A stretch of 64,000 nt of DNA from Oscillospiraceae bacterium (GTDB taxonomy: Bacteria > Bacillota > Clostridia > Oscillospirales > Oscillospiraceae), in contig AP025582.1 in assembly GCA_022846075.1 (NCBI GenBank), positions 1,984,001-2,048,000 of the forward strand, written 5' to 3'. This document shows, one piece after another, positions 8,885 through 17,919 of this stretch. Both the position numbers and the translations under genes were made by a program. Within the stretch, counting starts at the first letter, position 1; each line of letters opens with the position of its first letter. The notes below the pieces were generated by a model. It did not search any database and was not told where the DNA came from. It was given only the letters and a program-made list of their open reading frames with translations.

Positions 8885-10702
8885 TTAGAGGTCCTCCAGA
8901 GGCACCGTGTAGAAATAACGGGTGTTATTCAGGTTGGCGTACCACATGACCTGATCGCCTACCACCTGGGGCTGACAGGTGGAGATGTTGTACCCCTCCA
9001 GGGTCCCGGTCTTGCTGGAGGGGGAACCATCCTTGTTCAGCACCACGTACTTCACGTCCAGGGGCTTGTCGCTGTAGACATAGCCGTTGCGGTCGTATCT
9101 CTGGTACTCCTGCCACAGGACGATGGCGCGGCCGTCGGGGAGGGAACAGACAGTGGGCATGAAGCCGAACTTCTCGCTGTCGTGCCAGTAGTCGCCCACC
9201 ACGTACTCCTTGGCCCCAGTGGTGGAGACATTGTTCATGGGCACTGCGGCGACCACGATACGGAACATGGACTCGGCGGGCTCGTCGATCCAGTATTTCG
9301 GGTCCCGCTCCCCCGCCGTGGCGACATAGTGGGTGGCGGTGGCGGCGGCGTCACCGTAGGTGAGGCCGGGGATGCCGGTGCCGGGCTGGGGGAACATATA
9401 GCCGGCCTGGCTCTCGTCGGGGTAGGAGAAGGGGGCGGTGTCCGCCCGGTAGAAAGTAAGGGCCCGGTGCATATCGGCGTCCGCCACGTCGATGGTGACG
9501 AAGCTGTCCTTGCCAGCCACGATGTCGGTGCCCAGGGAGTGGCTGGTGCCCCAGCCGCGGGTGCCCTTCTCCTGAGTGTAGTTCTTCATATTGAATCCCA
9601 GCGTGGCGCTTCCCTGGTGGCTCTCGCCGGTGTAGTCCACATAGTAGGTTTTGGAATAGTGGAGGATGACGGTGTCCCCCAGCTCCACCATGGCCGCGCC
9701 GCCGCCATAGAAAGGAGTCATCAACTGGTTCTCGTTCCTGCCGTCGCCCCGTACGGAGACAGCCCCCAGGCGGTTCCAGTCCGCGTCGTACTTGACGATC
9801 CGCAGAACTTCCAGCTTGTCGTCCTGGTTGGGGTTCTCCTGGCCGTAGCAGATGTAGTTATAGGTCTCGCCGTGGAGGAAGGCGCCGAACATGGGCAGCT
9901 CCTCCGGCAGGGTCTTGGTGCTGATACGGCTGAAATCGGAGGTGTCGTAGACCGAGACCTCCACGCTGCCGTAGTTTAGAAAATCGTTGTCATAGCCCGG
10001 GCGTGCGCTGGCGTCCACCACCGTGACGGTGCCGTTGCCGCTGTCGTAGAGGGAGCAGGTCTTGGGATACTCATAGTTGGGCGTGCTGCCGAGGCGGGCG
10101 TTCTGGTATTTTTGATAGTCGTCCTCGGCCCCGCCGTTGACGGTGACCCGGTGGACACCCTCTATCGACGCGCCGGACCAAAGGCCCACTACACCGGTCT
10201 CCTGGTCCCAGGTGACGGTGAAGCCGGCCAGGTCGGCGATGTCCCGCAGGCGCAGATAATTGTGGCCCTCGATGGCGTAGGCCTTGACTTGGCGCTCCAC
10301 GCCATTGACAAAAATCGGGTTTGCCGAGGGCACGGCCTTGGAGTCGTAGAGGTCCCGGGAGGCAAGGAAATTGGGAATCGCCTTCTCGGCGGTATACTCC
10401 ACACCGGGGATAACCTCCACGGAATTGGTCTCGGCGTTGTACTGCACGTCAAACGGGGTCGTGCTGTAATTCATGGCCAGGGCCACATGGCGGAGCTGGA
10501 CATAGTGCTCGTCTCCGATAAGATAGCTGGCGAACATGTTGTTTTCGTACTCGTAGGGCAGATTTCTGCTGTGCATCTTTCCGTCGATGCGGAAGTACAT
10601 GGCGACCCCCTTCGCCTGTATGGCCTCCTCCGCCGCCAGCGCGGGCGAGGCCACGGTCAGCGCCAAAACCACCGCCAGGAAAAAGGAACAAAATCGTTTC
10701 AT
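8885..10702 (-). CDS. Secreted protein with copper-amine-oxidase-N-like (stalk) domain
   Basis: A 605-residue exported protein. The signal peptide spans residues 1-23 (MKRFCSFFLAVVLALTV, cleavage after SPALA). Residues about 30-175 resemble the copper amine oxidase N-terminal-like domain common on clostridial surface proteins (HYVQLRHVALAM; YLRLRDIADLAGFTVTWD). The remaining ~430 residues, rich in Tyr, Asp and Gly, look beta-rich and propeller-like, but I recognise no family. A minus-strand promoter precedes it. It is divergent from the PadR operon; the function is unknown. Confidence 0.75.
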   Translation of the reverse strand: MKRFCSFFLAVVLALTVASPALAAEEAIQAKGVAMYFRIDGKMHSRNLPYEYENNMFASYLIGDEHYVQLRHVALAMNYSTTPFDVQYNAETNSVEVIPGVEYTAEKAIPNFLASRDLYDSKAVPSANPIFVNGVERQVKAYAIEGHNYLRLRDIADLAGFTVTWDQETGVVGLWSGASIEGVHRVTVNGGAEDDYQKYQNARLGSTPNYEYPKTCSLYDSGNGTVTVVDASARPGYDNDFLNYGSVEVSVYDTSDFSRISTKTLPEELPMFGAFLHGETYNYICYGQENPNQDDKLEVLRIVKYDADWNRLGAVSVRGDGRNENQLMTPFYGGGAAMVELGDTVILHYSKTYYVDYTGESHQGSATLGFNMKNYTQEKGTRGWGTSHSLGTDIVAGKDSFVTIDVADADMHRALTFYRADTAPFSYPDESQAGYMFPQPGTGIPGLTYGDAAATATHYVATAGERDPKYWIDEPAESMFRIVVAAVPMNNVSTTGAKEYVVGDYWHDSEKFGFMPTVCSLPDGRAIVLWQEYQRYDRNGYVYSDKPLDVKYVVLNKDGSPSSKTGTLEGYNISTCQPQVVGDQVMWYANLNNTRYFYTVPLEDL

Positions 10703-10738
10703 ATACGTCGCTCTCCTTCTCTTTATGTAACTTGTTCC

Positions 10739-10767
10739 AATATACTACGCATATGAAATTTCGTCAA
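10739..10767 (-). promoter_or_regulatory. Promoter of the secreted protein gene
   Basis: On the minus strand TTGACG (10767-10762), a 17-base spacer and TATATT (10744-10739). Confidence 0.7.
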
Positions 10768-10781
10768 GAAAACAATTCCTA

Positions 10782-10835
10782 TTGACACATATCGAATATT
10801 GATATACTATAATGATAGCGATAATCGATATAGTC
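10782..10835 (+). promoter_or_regulatory. PadR operon promoter and probable operator
   Basis: TTGACA at 10782-10787 and TACTAT at 10805-10810 (17-base spacer); TATAAT at 10808 is an alternative. Around the -10 lie repeated TATC/GATA elements, including ATATCGA (10789-10795) and its complement TCGATAT (10825-10831). This arrangement fits autoregulation by the adjacent PadR protein. Confidence 0.6.
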
Positions 10836-10851
10836 CAAAGGAGGTGAGACC

Positions 10852-11178
10852 TTGGCCCGAAAAAAGCTGGAAACTTTGACCGAGCAGATGTATTACGTCC
10901 TCCTCTCCCTCACCAGGGAGCCCCGGCACGGCTACGGCATCATGCAGGATGTGGCCGGCCTCACCGACGGGCGGGTGACCATTGGGGCGGGCACCCTGTA
11001 CGCCCTCCTCTCCCGGTTTGAGTCCGAGGGGCTCATCGCCCTCACCGACATGGAGGAGGGACGGAAATACTACCTGCTCACCGCCGAGGGAAAACGGGTG
11101 CTGACCGAAGAATACGACCGGCTCCGCCGCCAGGTCTCCGACGGGGCGGCCATCCTGGAAGGAGGGAAAACGCTGTGA
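10852..11178 (+). CDS. PadR-family transcriptional regulator
   Basis: A 108-residue PadR regulator with the winged-HTH signature MYYVLLSLTREPRHGYGIM and GTLYALLSRFESEGLI. Translation begins at TTG 10852 behind a strong AAAGGAGGTGAG site. Its stop overlaps the next start (GTGA), so it is translationally coupled to a DUF2812 gene, a frequent partner of PadR regulators. It probably represses its own operon. Confidence 0.93.
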   Translation: MARKKLETLTEQMYYVLLSLTREPRHGYGIMQDVAGLTDGRVTIGAGTLYALLSRFESEGLIALTDMEEGRKYYLLTAEGKRVLTEEYDRLRRQVSDGAAILEGGKTL

Positions 11179-11582
11179 AGATCCGCTGGTTCCCCTATCA
11201 GCTGGCCGACGCCAAGGCCATGGAGGCCGAGCTCAACCGCTTGGCCGCGGAGGGCTGGGAGCTGAAGTGGCTCCGGTTGGACCTGGCCTACTTCCACCGC
11301 TCCGGCCGCCGGGACCTGCGCTACGCGGTGGAACCCCGGCCCATATGCTATTCCGACCAGGACCAGGTTGCCTGGGATCAGGCCGACCGGGACTACATAC
11401 AGCTCTGCGCCGACGCCGGCTGGGAGGCAGCCTGGACCGCCCCGGCGGAGCGGGGGCACCAAATCCTGGTATTCCAGGCCGGGACCGTGGCCGCCCGGAT
11501 CACCGCCCCTCTGGACCTCACTGAACCGGAAATGCTGGCGGTCATCCAAGCCAGGCTTCTGGGGATGGACGCCATGCGCTGA
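11175..11582 (+). CDS. DUF2812 domain protein, short soluble form
   Basis: A 135-residue protein matching the DUF2812 pattern: an N-terminal segment AMEAELNRLAAEGWELKWL, then an aromatic RRDLRYAVEP strand and YIQLCADAGWEA. GTG start at 11175 overlaps the padR stop; GGAGGG lies upstream. No transmembrane segment follows the domain, unlike its two neighbours. DUF2812 proteins are found beside PadR genes; their function is unknown and they may act as accessory sensors of the regulator. Confidence 0.8.
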   Translation: MKIRWFPYQLADAKAMEAELNRLAAEGWELKWLRLDLAYFHRSGRRDLRYAVEPRPICYSDQDQVAWDQADRDYIQLCADAGWEAAWTAPAERGHQILVFQAGTVAARITAPLDLTEPEMLAVIQARLLGMDAMR

Positions 11583-11597
11583 AAGGAGTGACACGCC

Positions 11598-12818
11598 GTG
11601 AAAACCACCTGCTGGAAACTTTTCCGCTATCTGGTCATCGACCACAAGGCCGCCCAGGACTGGCTCAATGAAATGGCCGCGGAGGGCTGGGAGCTGGAGC
11701 ATATCTACCTGGGCCTCTTCGCCCGGTTCCGCCGGACGGAACGAAGGGATCTAACCTACTTTTTGGACTGGACCTCCGCTCTGGAGGACGCGGAATACCT
11801 CCAGCTCTGTTCCGACGCCGGGTGGGACTTTGTGCAGAGCGTGGGCTATCTCAATTTCTACGCAGCCAAGCCGGGCGCCCGCCCCCTCCCTATCCAGACC
11901 GACCCGGAGCTGGAATACCAGCGGTTTCAGAAAAAAACGGCCCGGAATGTCCTATTCAGCGCAGCCTATCTGGCCGTCCTGCTGGCCGTATGCGTTTGGA
12001 TCATGCTGACCAGGACGACCCCCTCCCAGCTTCTGGCCGACCTGCTGACCTCGTACAGCACCCTTGTTTTTCTGGGACTTACCGCCCTTCCCGTGTCCCT
12101 GTTCCTGGCCCTGTACCTGCTCCTCGTCCTCCGGTGGGGCCTGGCGTGCCGACGGGCTCTCCGCCAGGGGGAGCCCCTCCCCGCGGCGGGGCGGGCCCAG
12201 GCCCGGAAAAGGGGCCTGCTGCGGGTGGCGGGGCGGGGGTATCTGCTCCTGTGCGCGCTCTTTTTCCTGGCGGACGTGCTGATCAACCAGGTCTTTTCCA
12301 TCTCCTTCGCCCTGACCCTGCTGGTTCTCCAGGGTATCGTTTTCCTGGGCAGCAGGAAGGACGACCCCTCCAGGCACCGGCAGGCAAAGTCCCACATCCT
12401 GAGCTTTCTCCTGCCCGTACTGATCTGCTCCTTCCTCTCCTTCCCCCTCCAGGCCATCCTCCCCCACCGCGCCCCGTCCTTTCCCCTCCCCCATGGGGAA
12501 GAGGGCTACCGCCAGCGGGACAGCCTTATCGGCAGCCGCCTCCGTTGGAGCTGGTACTCCGACCCCGCCGATGAGGACCACTTCCGCTGGACGGCTAATC
12601 TCTATATCTGGGCCTCCCCCGCCCTGATGGAGCGCTTTTCTCCCTATTCCACCGACGGCCTGGAGCCGGTGGAGGGCCGTCCGGGGCTCTGGCGGATCGC
12701 GGACGACCGCTACCTGTACTGCCAGGGGACCTCCCAGATGGAATTGACCAGCATCACCCGGGAGGATTTTTCCGACGAGCTCTTGTACCTAGTGACGGGT
12801 ATTCAGCGAGGTGGATGA
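11598..12818 (+). CDS. DUF2812 membrane protein (paralogue 1)
   Basis: A 406-residue protein with an N-terminal DUF2812 domain (WLNEMAAEGWELEHIYLGLFA, RRDLTYFLDW, EYLQLCSDAGWDFVQSVGYL), followed by about four hydrophobic helices between residues 120 and 280 and a C-terminal extracytoplasmic-looking region. The GTG start at 11598 is behind AAAGGAG. The next gene is a clear paralogue, so this is a tandem duplication. Confidence 0.78.
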   Translation: MKTTCWKLFRYLVIDHKAAQDWLNEMAAEGWELEHIYLGLFARFRRTERRDLTYFLDWTSALEDAEYLQLCSDAGWDFVQSVGYLNFYAAKPGARPLPIQTDPELEYQRFQKKTARNVLFSAAYLAVLLAVCVWIMLTRTTPSQLLADLLTSYSTLVFLGLTALPVSLFLALYLLLVLRWGLACRRALRQGEPLPAAGRAQARKRGLLRVAGRGYLLLCALFFLADVLINQVFSISFALTLLVLQGIVFLGSRKDDPSRHRQAKSHILSFLLPVLICSFLSFPLQAILPHRAPSFPLPHGEEGYRQRDSLIGSRLRWSWYSDPADEDHFRWTANLYIWASPALMERFSPYSTDGLEPVEGRPGLWRIADDRYLYCQGTSQMELTSITREDFSDELLYLVTGIQRGG

Positions 12819-12820
12819 CG

Positions 12821-14095
12821 ATGGATGAAAAAACCTGCTGGGCCCCCTTCTCCTTCCTGACCGTCGACCACAAGGAAGCTCAGGCGTTTTTGGACCGGAG
12901 AGCCGCCCAGGGCTGGGAGCTGGTCAAGGTCCGGGGGCCCTTCGCCAAGTTCCGGCGGACGGAGCGGAAGGATCTGACCTATTTTCTGGACTGGAGCGAT
13001 CCCAAGTTCCATGAGGACCCGGACTATCTTCAGCTCTGCGCGGACGCCGGGTGGGAGCTGGTGCAGACGGTGGGCTACCTGAACCTCTACGCCTCCAAGC
13101 CCGGAACCCACCCCCTTCCCATCCAGACCGACCCGGCGCTGGAATTCCAGCGCTGCCGGAAAAAAGTCCTGCACCGGATGTTCTGGGGGAGCTTTCCCCT
13201 CCTCCTGCTCATGGCTATCCTGGTCCTGGCCTTCCTCTATCTCCCCCACAGGGATCCGGGGGCCCTCCTCTGGGAGATGATGTCCGAGAGCAATCTATTT
13301 GCCCTCCTGTTTCTCCTCTCGCCGCTGTACCTGCCCGGGGGAGCGGCCTACCTCGTCTATCTGGCCCGGAGGCTTCTCCGCTGGCGGCGGGCGGCCCAGG
13401 CCGGGGAACCGCTGCCGGGTCCCGATCCCCGGTGGGCGAGGGTATGGAGCCGCCTCAACCTGGCCCGGTGGGCCCTCTCCGTGCCCCTTCTCCTGTGCAC
13501 CCTGGCGGACGGCCTGCTCAATCAGCTGTTTTCCGCCGCCTACTGTGTCGCGCTGTTTTTCGGCACTGCCCTGATCTCGGCCCGGGAATCCGAGCAGCCC
13601 AACGCCCGCTCCAGCGCCCCGGTGCTCCTCGGCGTGACGGGCCTCCTGCTCCTGTGCGTCCTCCTCCGCGGCCCCGCGCGGGCCGCCTTTCCCGGCCGGT
13701 TCCCCACCCCGCCCATCCAGGCCCAGGCGGTTCTGGATACCTCATTGAGCTATGCCCCCTCCCGCCACGACACCTTTCTGGGCAGTCGGGCGGAGTGGAC
13801 GGAGCTCCTGCCCGGTTCCAGCCCGGAGCTTCACACCACCGGCGTTACCTCCAGCCTCAGCGTTCAGGCCGAGGCCTGGGCCTCCCCCTGGCTGGCCAGC
13901 CGGGCCTTTTCTCCGATCCCGGAGGGCATGGAGCCCCTGGAGGGCCGGGAGGGGGTCTGGTGGTCGACGGACCCCGATAGGCATTGGACCACCTACCTGA
14001 TCCGGGAGGGCAGTGTCCAGGTCCGGCTCCGCTATTATGGCCTCCCCCAGGTCGATCCTCTGGACACCGTCCTGGCGTGGGTCCACCGTCTCTAA
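12821..14095 (+). CDS. DUF2812 membrane protein (paralogue 2)
   Basis: A 424-residue paralogue of the preceding protein: N-terminal DUF2812 (AAQGWELVKVRGPFAKFRR, KDLTYFLDW, YLQLCADAGWELVQTVGYL), then about four membrane helices (residues 120-270) and a C-terminal domain. ATG 12821 is chosen because GAGGTGG (12808-12814) sits 6 bases before it; an ATG at 12815 that overlaps the previous stop is too close to that site. It is the last gene of the PadR operon, followed by a strong terminator. Confidence 0.76.
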   Translation: MDEKTCWAPFSFLTVDHKEAQAFLDRRAAQGWELVKVRGPFAKFRRTERKDLTYFLDWSDPKFHEDPDYLQLCADAGWELVQTVGYLNLYASKPGTHPLPIQTDPALEFQRCRKKVLHRMFWGSFPLLLLMAILVLAFLYLPHRDPGALLWEMMSESNLFALLFLLSPLYLPGGAAYLVYLARRLLRWRRAAQAGEPLPGPDPRWARVWSRLNLARWALSVPLLLCTLADGLLNQLFSAAYCVALFFGTALISARESEQPNARSSAPVLLGVTGLLLLCVLLRGPARAAFPGRFPTPPIQAQAVLDTSLSYAPSRHDTFLGSRAEWTELLPGSSPELHTTGVTSSLSVQAEAWASPWLASRAFSPIPEGMEPLEGREGVWWSTDPDRHWTTYLIREGSVQVRLRYYGLPQVDPLDTVLAWVHRL

Positions 14096-14097
14096 AT

Positions 14098-14136
14098 AAA
14101 AACCCCTCCGGCGGAAGTTTCCGCCGGAGGGGTTTT
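14098..14136. terminator. Bidirectional terminator of the PadR operon
   Basis: Arms AAAACCCCTCCGGCGGAA and TCCGCCGGAGGGGTTTTT with a 3-base loop; it also serves the convergent DUF975 gene. Confidence 0.92.
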
Positions 14137-14144
14137 TCATTTTC

Positions 14145-14999
14145 TCAGAAGGGCTGGGGGCCGCTGCCGGGATCGGAGTCGTACACCGGCCCGATATAGC
14201 CTCCGCTGGGACGGTTGGCGCTGGTGACGAAGTCGTAGAAATTGGCCTCCGTAGCCCCCATGTAGGGGTTGAGCCACAGGTACAGGATCCCCAGGGTGAA
14301 CATCCCCAGAATGATCCAGCCCACGAAGGACATGTCCAGCACGAAGAGCTCACCCTTCCATCCTCTCATGGCCGCCTTGCTGCGGCGAATGGACTCCCGG
14401 GCCGTACAGGCCGGATCGTCCAGGAGGAAGTAAGCCGCCAGGCGGTAACGGTAGGACATCACGAGACCCACGATCATACCGGCCATGTAGAGGAGCCAGC
14501 CCGGTATCAGCAGGCCGGAACTCTCGTTCACAGCCCCGATAACCATGACGATGCCCCCCGGCACCAGGCCGATCATCATCCAAAGGCCGGTAAAGACGGC
14601 TGTCAGGATATTCATCCACAGCACCCGGCCCACCCTGGCAAACCCGTCGAAGAGGTTGCGGTAGCCGGGCTGCTCGTTCCGGGCCAGCCGGAGGGAATAG
14701 GAGGTGTAGCCGAAGCCCATCACCGTCGTATAGAGATTCAGCAGCAGCTCCAGGACAAAAAAGATCCCGATCCGGCCCGTCCCCCGGAGGAACACGTAGC
14801 GGAACACCTCTTCCGGATCATAGCCCCGGGTAATGTAACCCATGGCCTCGCTCCAGGGATTGTTCACCACATTCAGCACGATATTGGTGAGGACCCCGGT
14901 CAGCAGGACGAAAACCAGCGCCACCAGCATGGGGTGTGGGTGGGCCTGCCGCATGCTGTTTTTGGCGGCCATCTTGGCCTCAAAACGATTAAAACCCAT
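14145..14999 (-). CDS. DUF975 family integral membrane protein
   Basis: A 284-residue polytopic protein with about five to six hydrophobic segments (LVALVFVLLTGVLTNIVLNVV; ILTAVFTGLWMMIGLVPGGIVMVIG; VLDMSFVGWIILGMFTLGILYLW). The pattern SYRYRLAAYFLLDDP, then SIRRSKAAMRGWKGELFVLDM, is typical of DUF975. AGAGGA precedes the ATG. It is the last member of the minus-strand xpaC/telA/lemA/TPM run. Function unknown. Confidence 0.85.
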   Translation of the reverse strand: MGFNRFEAKMAAKNSMRQAHPHPMLVALVFVLLTGVLTNIVLNVVNNPWSEAMGYITRGYDPEEVFRYVFLRGTGRIGIFFVLELLLNLYTTVMGFGYTSYSLRLARNEQPGYRNLFDGFARVGRVLWMNILTAVFTGLWMMIGLVPGGIVMVIGAVNESSGLLIPGWLLYMAGMIVGLVMSYRYRLAAYFLLDDPACTARESIRRSKAAMRGWKGELFVLDMSFVGWIILGMFTLGILYLWLNPYMGATEANFYDFVTSANRPSGGYIGPVYDSDPGSGPQPF

Positions 15000-15038
15000 T
15001 TGAATTCCTCTTTTCTCTCTGTTCCGGGCTCCAGCCCG

Positions 15039-16052
15039 TCAACGGCCCGCGCCGCCGCCCCGGGATCCTCCGCCCCCGAAACCGCCGCCGGAGAAGCCTC
15101 CCCCTCCGAAACCGCCTCCGCCAAAGCCACCGCCGCCGAAGCCTCCCCCGAAGGAGCCGCCGCCCCGGCCCGCACCGCCGCCGCGGGAGCTGCCGCCCCC
15201 AAAGCCGCCGCCGGAGAAACCGCCTCCGCCGAAGCCGCCGCCGCGGGGCGGACGGGGGCCTCCCCGGTGGTCGTCCCAGTGGTCATAGTGATGATGGTGA
15301 TGGGGACGCCCGAAGAAGATGGGGTAATAGATGGGCGGAGGGGGCATCCCCGGCCCCATGTACCGCCGGCGGTAGCGGCTGTACCGGGCGCCGTCCAGGG
15401 CCACCAGGACCACCACGATCATGATGATGACGAAGAGCACCCCAAACATGCCGATGCCGGGATTATAATAGCCGCCGCCGTACTCCGGCTGGGGCCCGTA
15501 ATTCCCCCCCGGCACGGGGGCAGGTTCCGCCAGGGTGCCCGCTTCCAGCGCGGCGTCGATGCCGCCGTAGTAGCTGTCGAACCAGTCGTAGGCGGCGTCA
15601 AAGAAGGCCTTGGTGGCGCTGTCATATTCCCCGTTGTCGTAGCCGTCGTAGAAATAGCTCTCCAGCATGTTTTCCAGCGTGCCGGAGGTGAGGGAGTTTT
15701 CGATGCCGCTGCCCTGGAGGGCCCGGACCTTGTTCTCCCCCACGGCGTAGACCAGCAGGAGGCCGTTGTTGCGCCCGGCGTCCCCGACGCCCCAGGTGTT
15801 GAAGCACTCGTAGGCGTAGTCGGCGGAGCTCATGCCGTCCATAAAGTCCACCGTCACCACCACGATGGCGGCCCCGGTGGCCCGGCTGAGCTTGTCGTTC
15901 TGGTCGATGATGTGCTGCTCGGTCTCGTCGGAGAGCACGTTGGCGTAGTCCCCCACGTAGGTGTTGGCGGGGGCGTCCACAATGGCCAGGGCAGGCACGG
16001 CCAGCAGGGCGGTCATAGCCAGGGCCATCAGGCCGGAAAGCAATTTTTTCAT
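15039..16052 (-). CDS. TPM-domain (YgcG-type) membrane protein with glycine-rich tail
   Basis: A 337-residue protein: signal peptide (residues 1-23), a TPM domain at about 30-165 (VGDYANVLSDETEQHIIDQNDKL, AAIVVVTVDFMDGMSSADYA, NNGLLLVYAVGENKVR), one transmembrane helix near 200-218 (MFGVLFVIIMIVVVLVAL), then a His/Arg/Pro linker and a low-complexity GGGFGGGG/FSGGG tail over the last ~80 residues, encoded by a GC-rich imperfect repeat (15045-15275). TPM proteins usually pair with LemA proteins, as here. Role in envelope or membrane-protein maintenance is inferred. Confidence 0.9.
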   Translation of the reverse strand: MKKLLSGLMALAMTALLAVPALAIVDAPANTYVGDYANVLSDETEQHIIDQNDKLSRATGAAIVVVTVDFMDGMSSADYAYECFNTWGVGDAGRNNGLLLVYAVGENKVRALQGSGIENSLTSGTLENMLESYFYDGYDNGEYDSATKAFFDAAYDWFDSYYGGIDAALEAGTLAEPAPVPGGNYGPQPEYGGGYYNPGIGMFGVLFVIIMIVVVLVALDGARYSRYRRRYMGPGMPPPPIYYPIFFGRPHHHHHYDHWDDHRGGPRPPRGGGFGGGGFSGGGFGGGSSRGGGAGRGGGSFGGGFGGGGFGGGGFGGGGFSGGGFGGGGSRGGGAGR

Positions 16053-16062
16053 GGTTTTCTCC

Positions 16063-16608
16063 TCACTGGTAGACGGGCAGCTCCCGGATGCCGGTCAAGG
16101 GCCCCAACACACTGGCGGGAAAGCTCCCCAGGGTCGTTTCGTTGAACTCCTTCGCCGCCGCGGTGTAGGGGTCATTGGAAATGGTAAAAGCACGGGATTC
16201 CAATTCCTGCGCAAATCCCGCCACATATTTGGCGTCCTGTTCCGACAGCGCCGCCCCATTCAGCTTTTCAATGAGGACTTGAGAAAGGGCTTCCACCGCC
16301 TCATAGTAGGCCGCGTCCTTCTCCGTCTCCTTTTCATATAAGAGATCGGAAAGCTCTTTGGCCGCCTGCTCCACCTCAGGCCGGTCCGAATACCGCTCCG
16401 CCACCGCGCAGAGGTTCAGGCCGGTGTTAAAGCGAACGAAAAGATCGTTGCTCACCGAGTGCCCATCATCCTTCTCTCCCTGGACATAGAGCGTAAAAAT
16501 CTCATCTCGGACGGCCATCAGAGACCGGCGGGCGCCAAAGACAGTGGAAAAAATCACCGCAAACACCAATACCACCGCCGCGCCGGAGCGGGATTTCAAA
16601 AAACGCAA
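16063..16608 (-). CDS. LemA-like membrane-anchored protein
   Basis: A 181-residue protein with one N-terminal membrane anchor (AAVVLVFAVIFSTVFGA) and a helical outer domain. The C-terminus AAKEFNETTLGSFPASVLGPL resembles the LemA ending (YN...FP...G), though the N-terminal LemA core is divergent. TTG start at 16608, behind AAAGGAGGGAG. It sits directly before the TPM gene, the usual LemA-TPM pairing. Confidence in the LemA assignment is moderate. Confidence 0.65.
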   Translation of the reverse strand: MRFLKSRSGAAVVLVFAVIFSTVFGARRSLMAVRDEIFTLYVQGEKDDGHSVSNDLFVRFNTGLNLCAVAERYSDRPEVEQAAKELSDLLYEKETEKDAAYYEAVEALSQVLIEKLNGAALSEQDAKYVAGFAQELESRAFTISNDPYTAAAKEFNETTLGSFPASVLGPLTGIRELPVYQ

Positions 16609-16654
16609 AGGGCTCCCTCCTTTCCGTAATAGGCTTCCCTTGTGACGAAGTTTT

Positions 16655-17863
16655 TTACCCCCGCAGCTCCAGCAGCTTCTTTTTCAGCTCGCCCTCGATG
16701 CGGCCCAGCTCCACCTCGGCCTCCTTGCGCTTCTGGGCGCCCTCGTCCTGGATGCGCATCATCTCGTCCAGGGTGGAGATAAGCTGCTGGTTGGTGTGTT
16801 GGAGGGTCTCGATGCTCACTACGCTCTTCTCCGCCTCCTTGGCGGTCTCGATGGTGCCCATCTTGAGCATGTCGGCGTTCTTTTGCAGCAGCTCGTTGGT
16901 CATGTTGGTGACCGCCGCCTGGGCGGCGGTGGCCTGCCGGGAGTTCTCCAGGCCCAGGGCCAGCACCATCTGGCTCTTCCACAGGGGGATGGTGTTCACA
17001 AGGGAGGACTGGAGCTTCTCCAGCATCAGCGCGTCGTTATTCTGGATGAGCCGGACCTGGGGCCCCATCTGGATGGACACCATCCGGGTCAGCTCCAGGT
17101 CGTGGAGCTTCTTCTCGAAGCGGTTGCACATGTTGGCAAGATCGTTGTACGCCTGGGCGTCCTCCTGGCTGCCGGAGGTAGTGGCCTTCTTGCGCAGCTC
17201 CTCCAGCTCCCCGGAGCGGGTGGCCGCCAGCTTCTTCTTGCCCGCCAGGATATACATGGTGAGCTCCTTATAGTATTTGGTGTTCAGCTCGTACATCTGG
17301 TCCAGCATGGCCACGTCCTTCATCAGGGTGACCTGATGGCCCTCCAGGACCTCCACGATCTTGTTGACGTTGGTCTCCGCCTTGGCGTACTGAGCTTTCA
17401 AAGCCTGGATATCGTTTTTCTTCTTCTGGAAGAAGCCGAAAATCCCGCCCTTGTCCTCCTGCTGGCCGAAGTTCTGCAGCTCCCCCACCAGTCCGGCCAG
17501 GGCGTCGCCCACCTCGCCCAGGTCCTTGGTACGCACTTTGCCCAGGGCGCTCTCCGAGAAGCCGGCGATATTTTTCTGGGCCGCGGCGCCGTACTGGAGC
17601 ACCACGTTGGAATCTTTGATGTCGATCTTCTCGGCGAAGTCGGCCACCATCTTCCGCTCCGGCTCGGAGAGCATAGACTCGTCCAGGTGGACGGCGTTGG
17701 CGTCCCGGGCGGCCTGGTCGGCCTGCTTGACGGCCGCGTCGGCCGTGGAGGGGTCCAGCGTCAGGTTGGGGGCCTCGGGGGCCCTGGCCTCCGCGGTGGC
17801 GGCGGCGGTATTCAAATCGGGGGTAAGAGTCAGCTCCGGGGTGAAATCAGTATTGTCGGCCAT
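16655..17863 (-). CDS. Toxic anion resistance protein, TelA/YaaN family
   Basis: A 402-residue mostly helical protein of the TelA family (tellurite/nisin/envelope stress tolerance). The N-terminal ~50 residues are acidic and Ala-rich; the family core carries GGIFGFFQKKKNDIQALKAQ, LMKDVAMLDQMYELN, RMVSIQMGPQVRLIQNND and LWKSQMVLALGLENS. Coiled-coil heptads run through much of the second half. AAAGGATGAG precedes the ATG. The gene follows the xpaC-like gene, the same order as xpaC-yaaN in Bacillus. Confidence 0.92.
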   Translation of the reverse strand: MADNTDFTPELTLTPDLNTAAATAEARAPEAPNLTLDPSTADAAVKQADQAARDANAVHLDESMLSEPERKMVADFAEKIDIKDSNVVLQYGAAAQKNIAGFSESALGKVRTKDLGEVGDALAGLVGELQNFGQQEDKGGIFGFFQKKKNDIQALKAQYAKAETNVNKIVEVLEGHQVTLMKDVAMLDQMYELNTKYYKELTMYILAGKKKLAATRSGELEELRKKATTSGSQEDAQAYNDLANMCNRFEKKLHDLELTRMVSIQMGPQVRLIQNNDALMLEKLQSSLVNTIPLWKSQMVLALGLENSRQATAAQAAVTNMTNELLQKNADMLKMGTIETAKEAEKSVVSIETLQHTNQQLISTLDEMMRIQDEGAQKRKEAEVELGRIEGELKKKLLELRG

Positions 17864-17919
17864 GTTGTCTCATCCTTTCCCGCGGCGCTTATGGGGCCGC
17901 ATCCATTGTTCTGTTTCGG

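Noticed and set aside
15045-15275. CRISPR-like GC-rich repeats
   Set aside because: They encode the Gly-rich tail of the TPM protein in frame and lack spacer/repeat periodicity.
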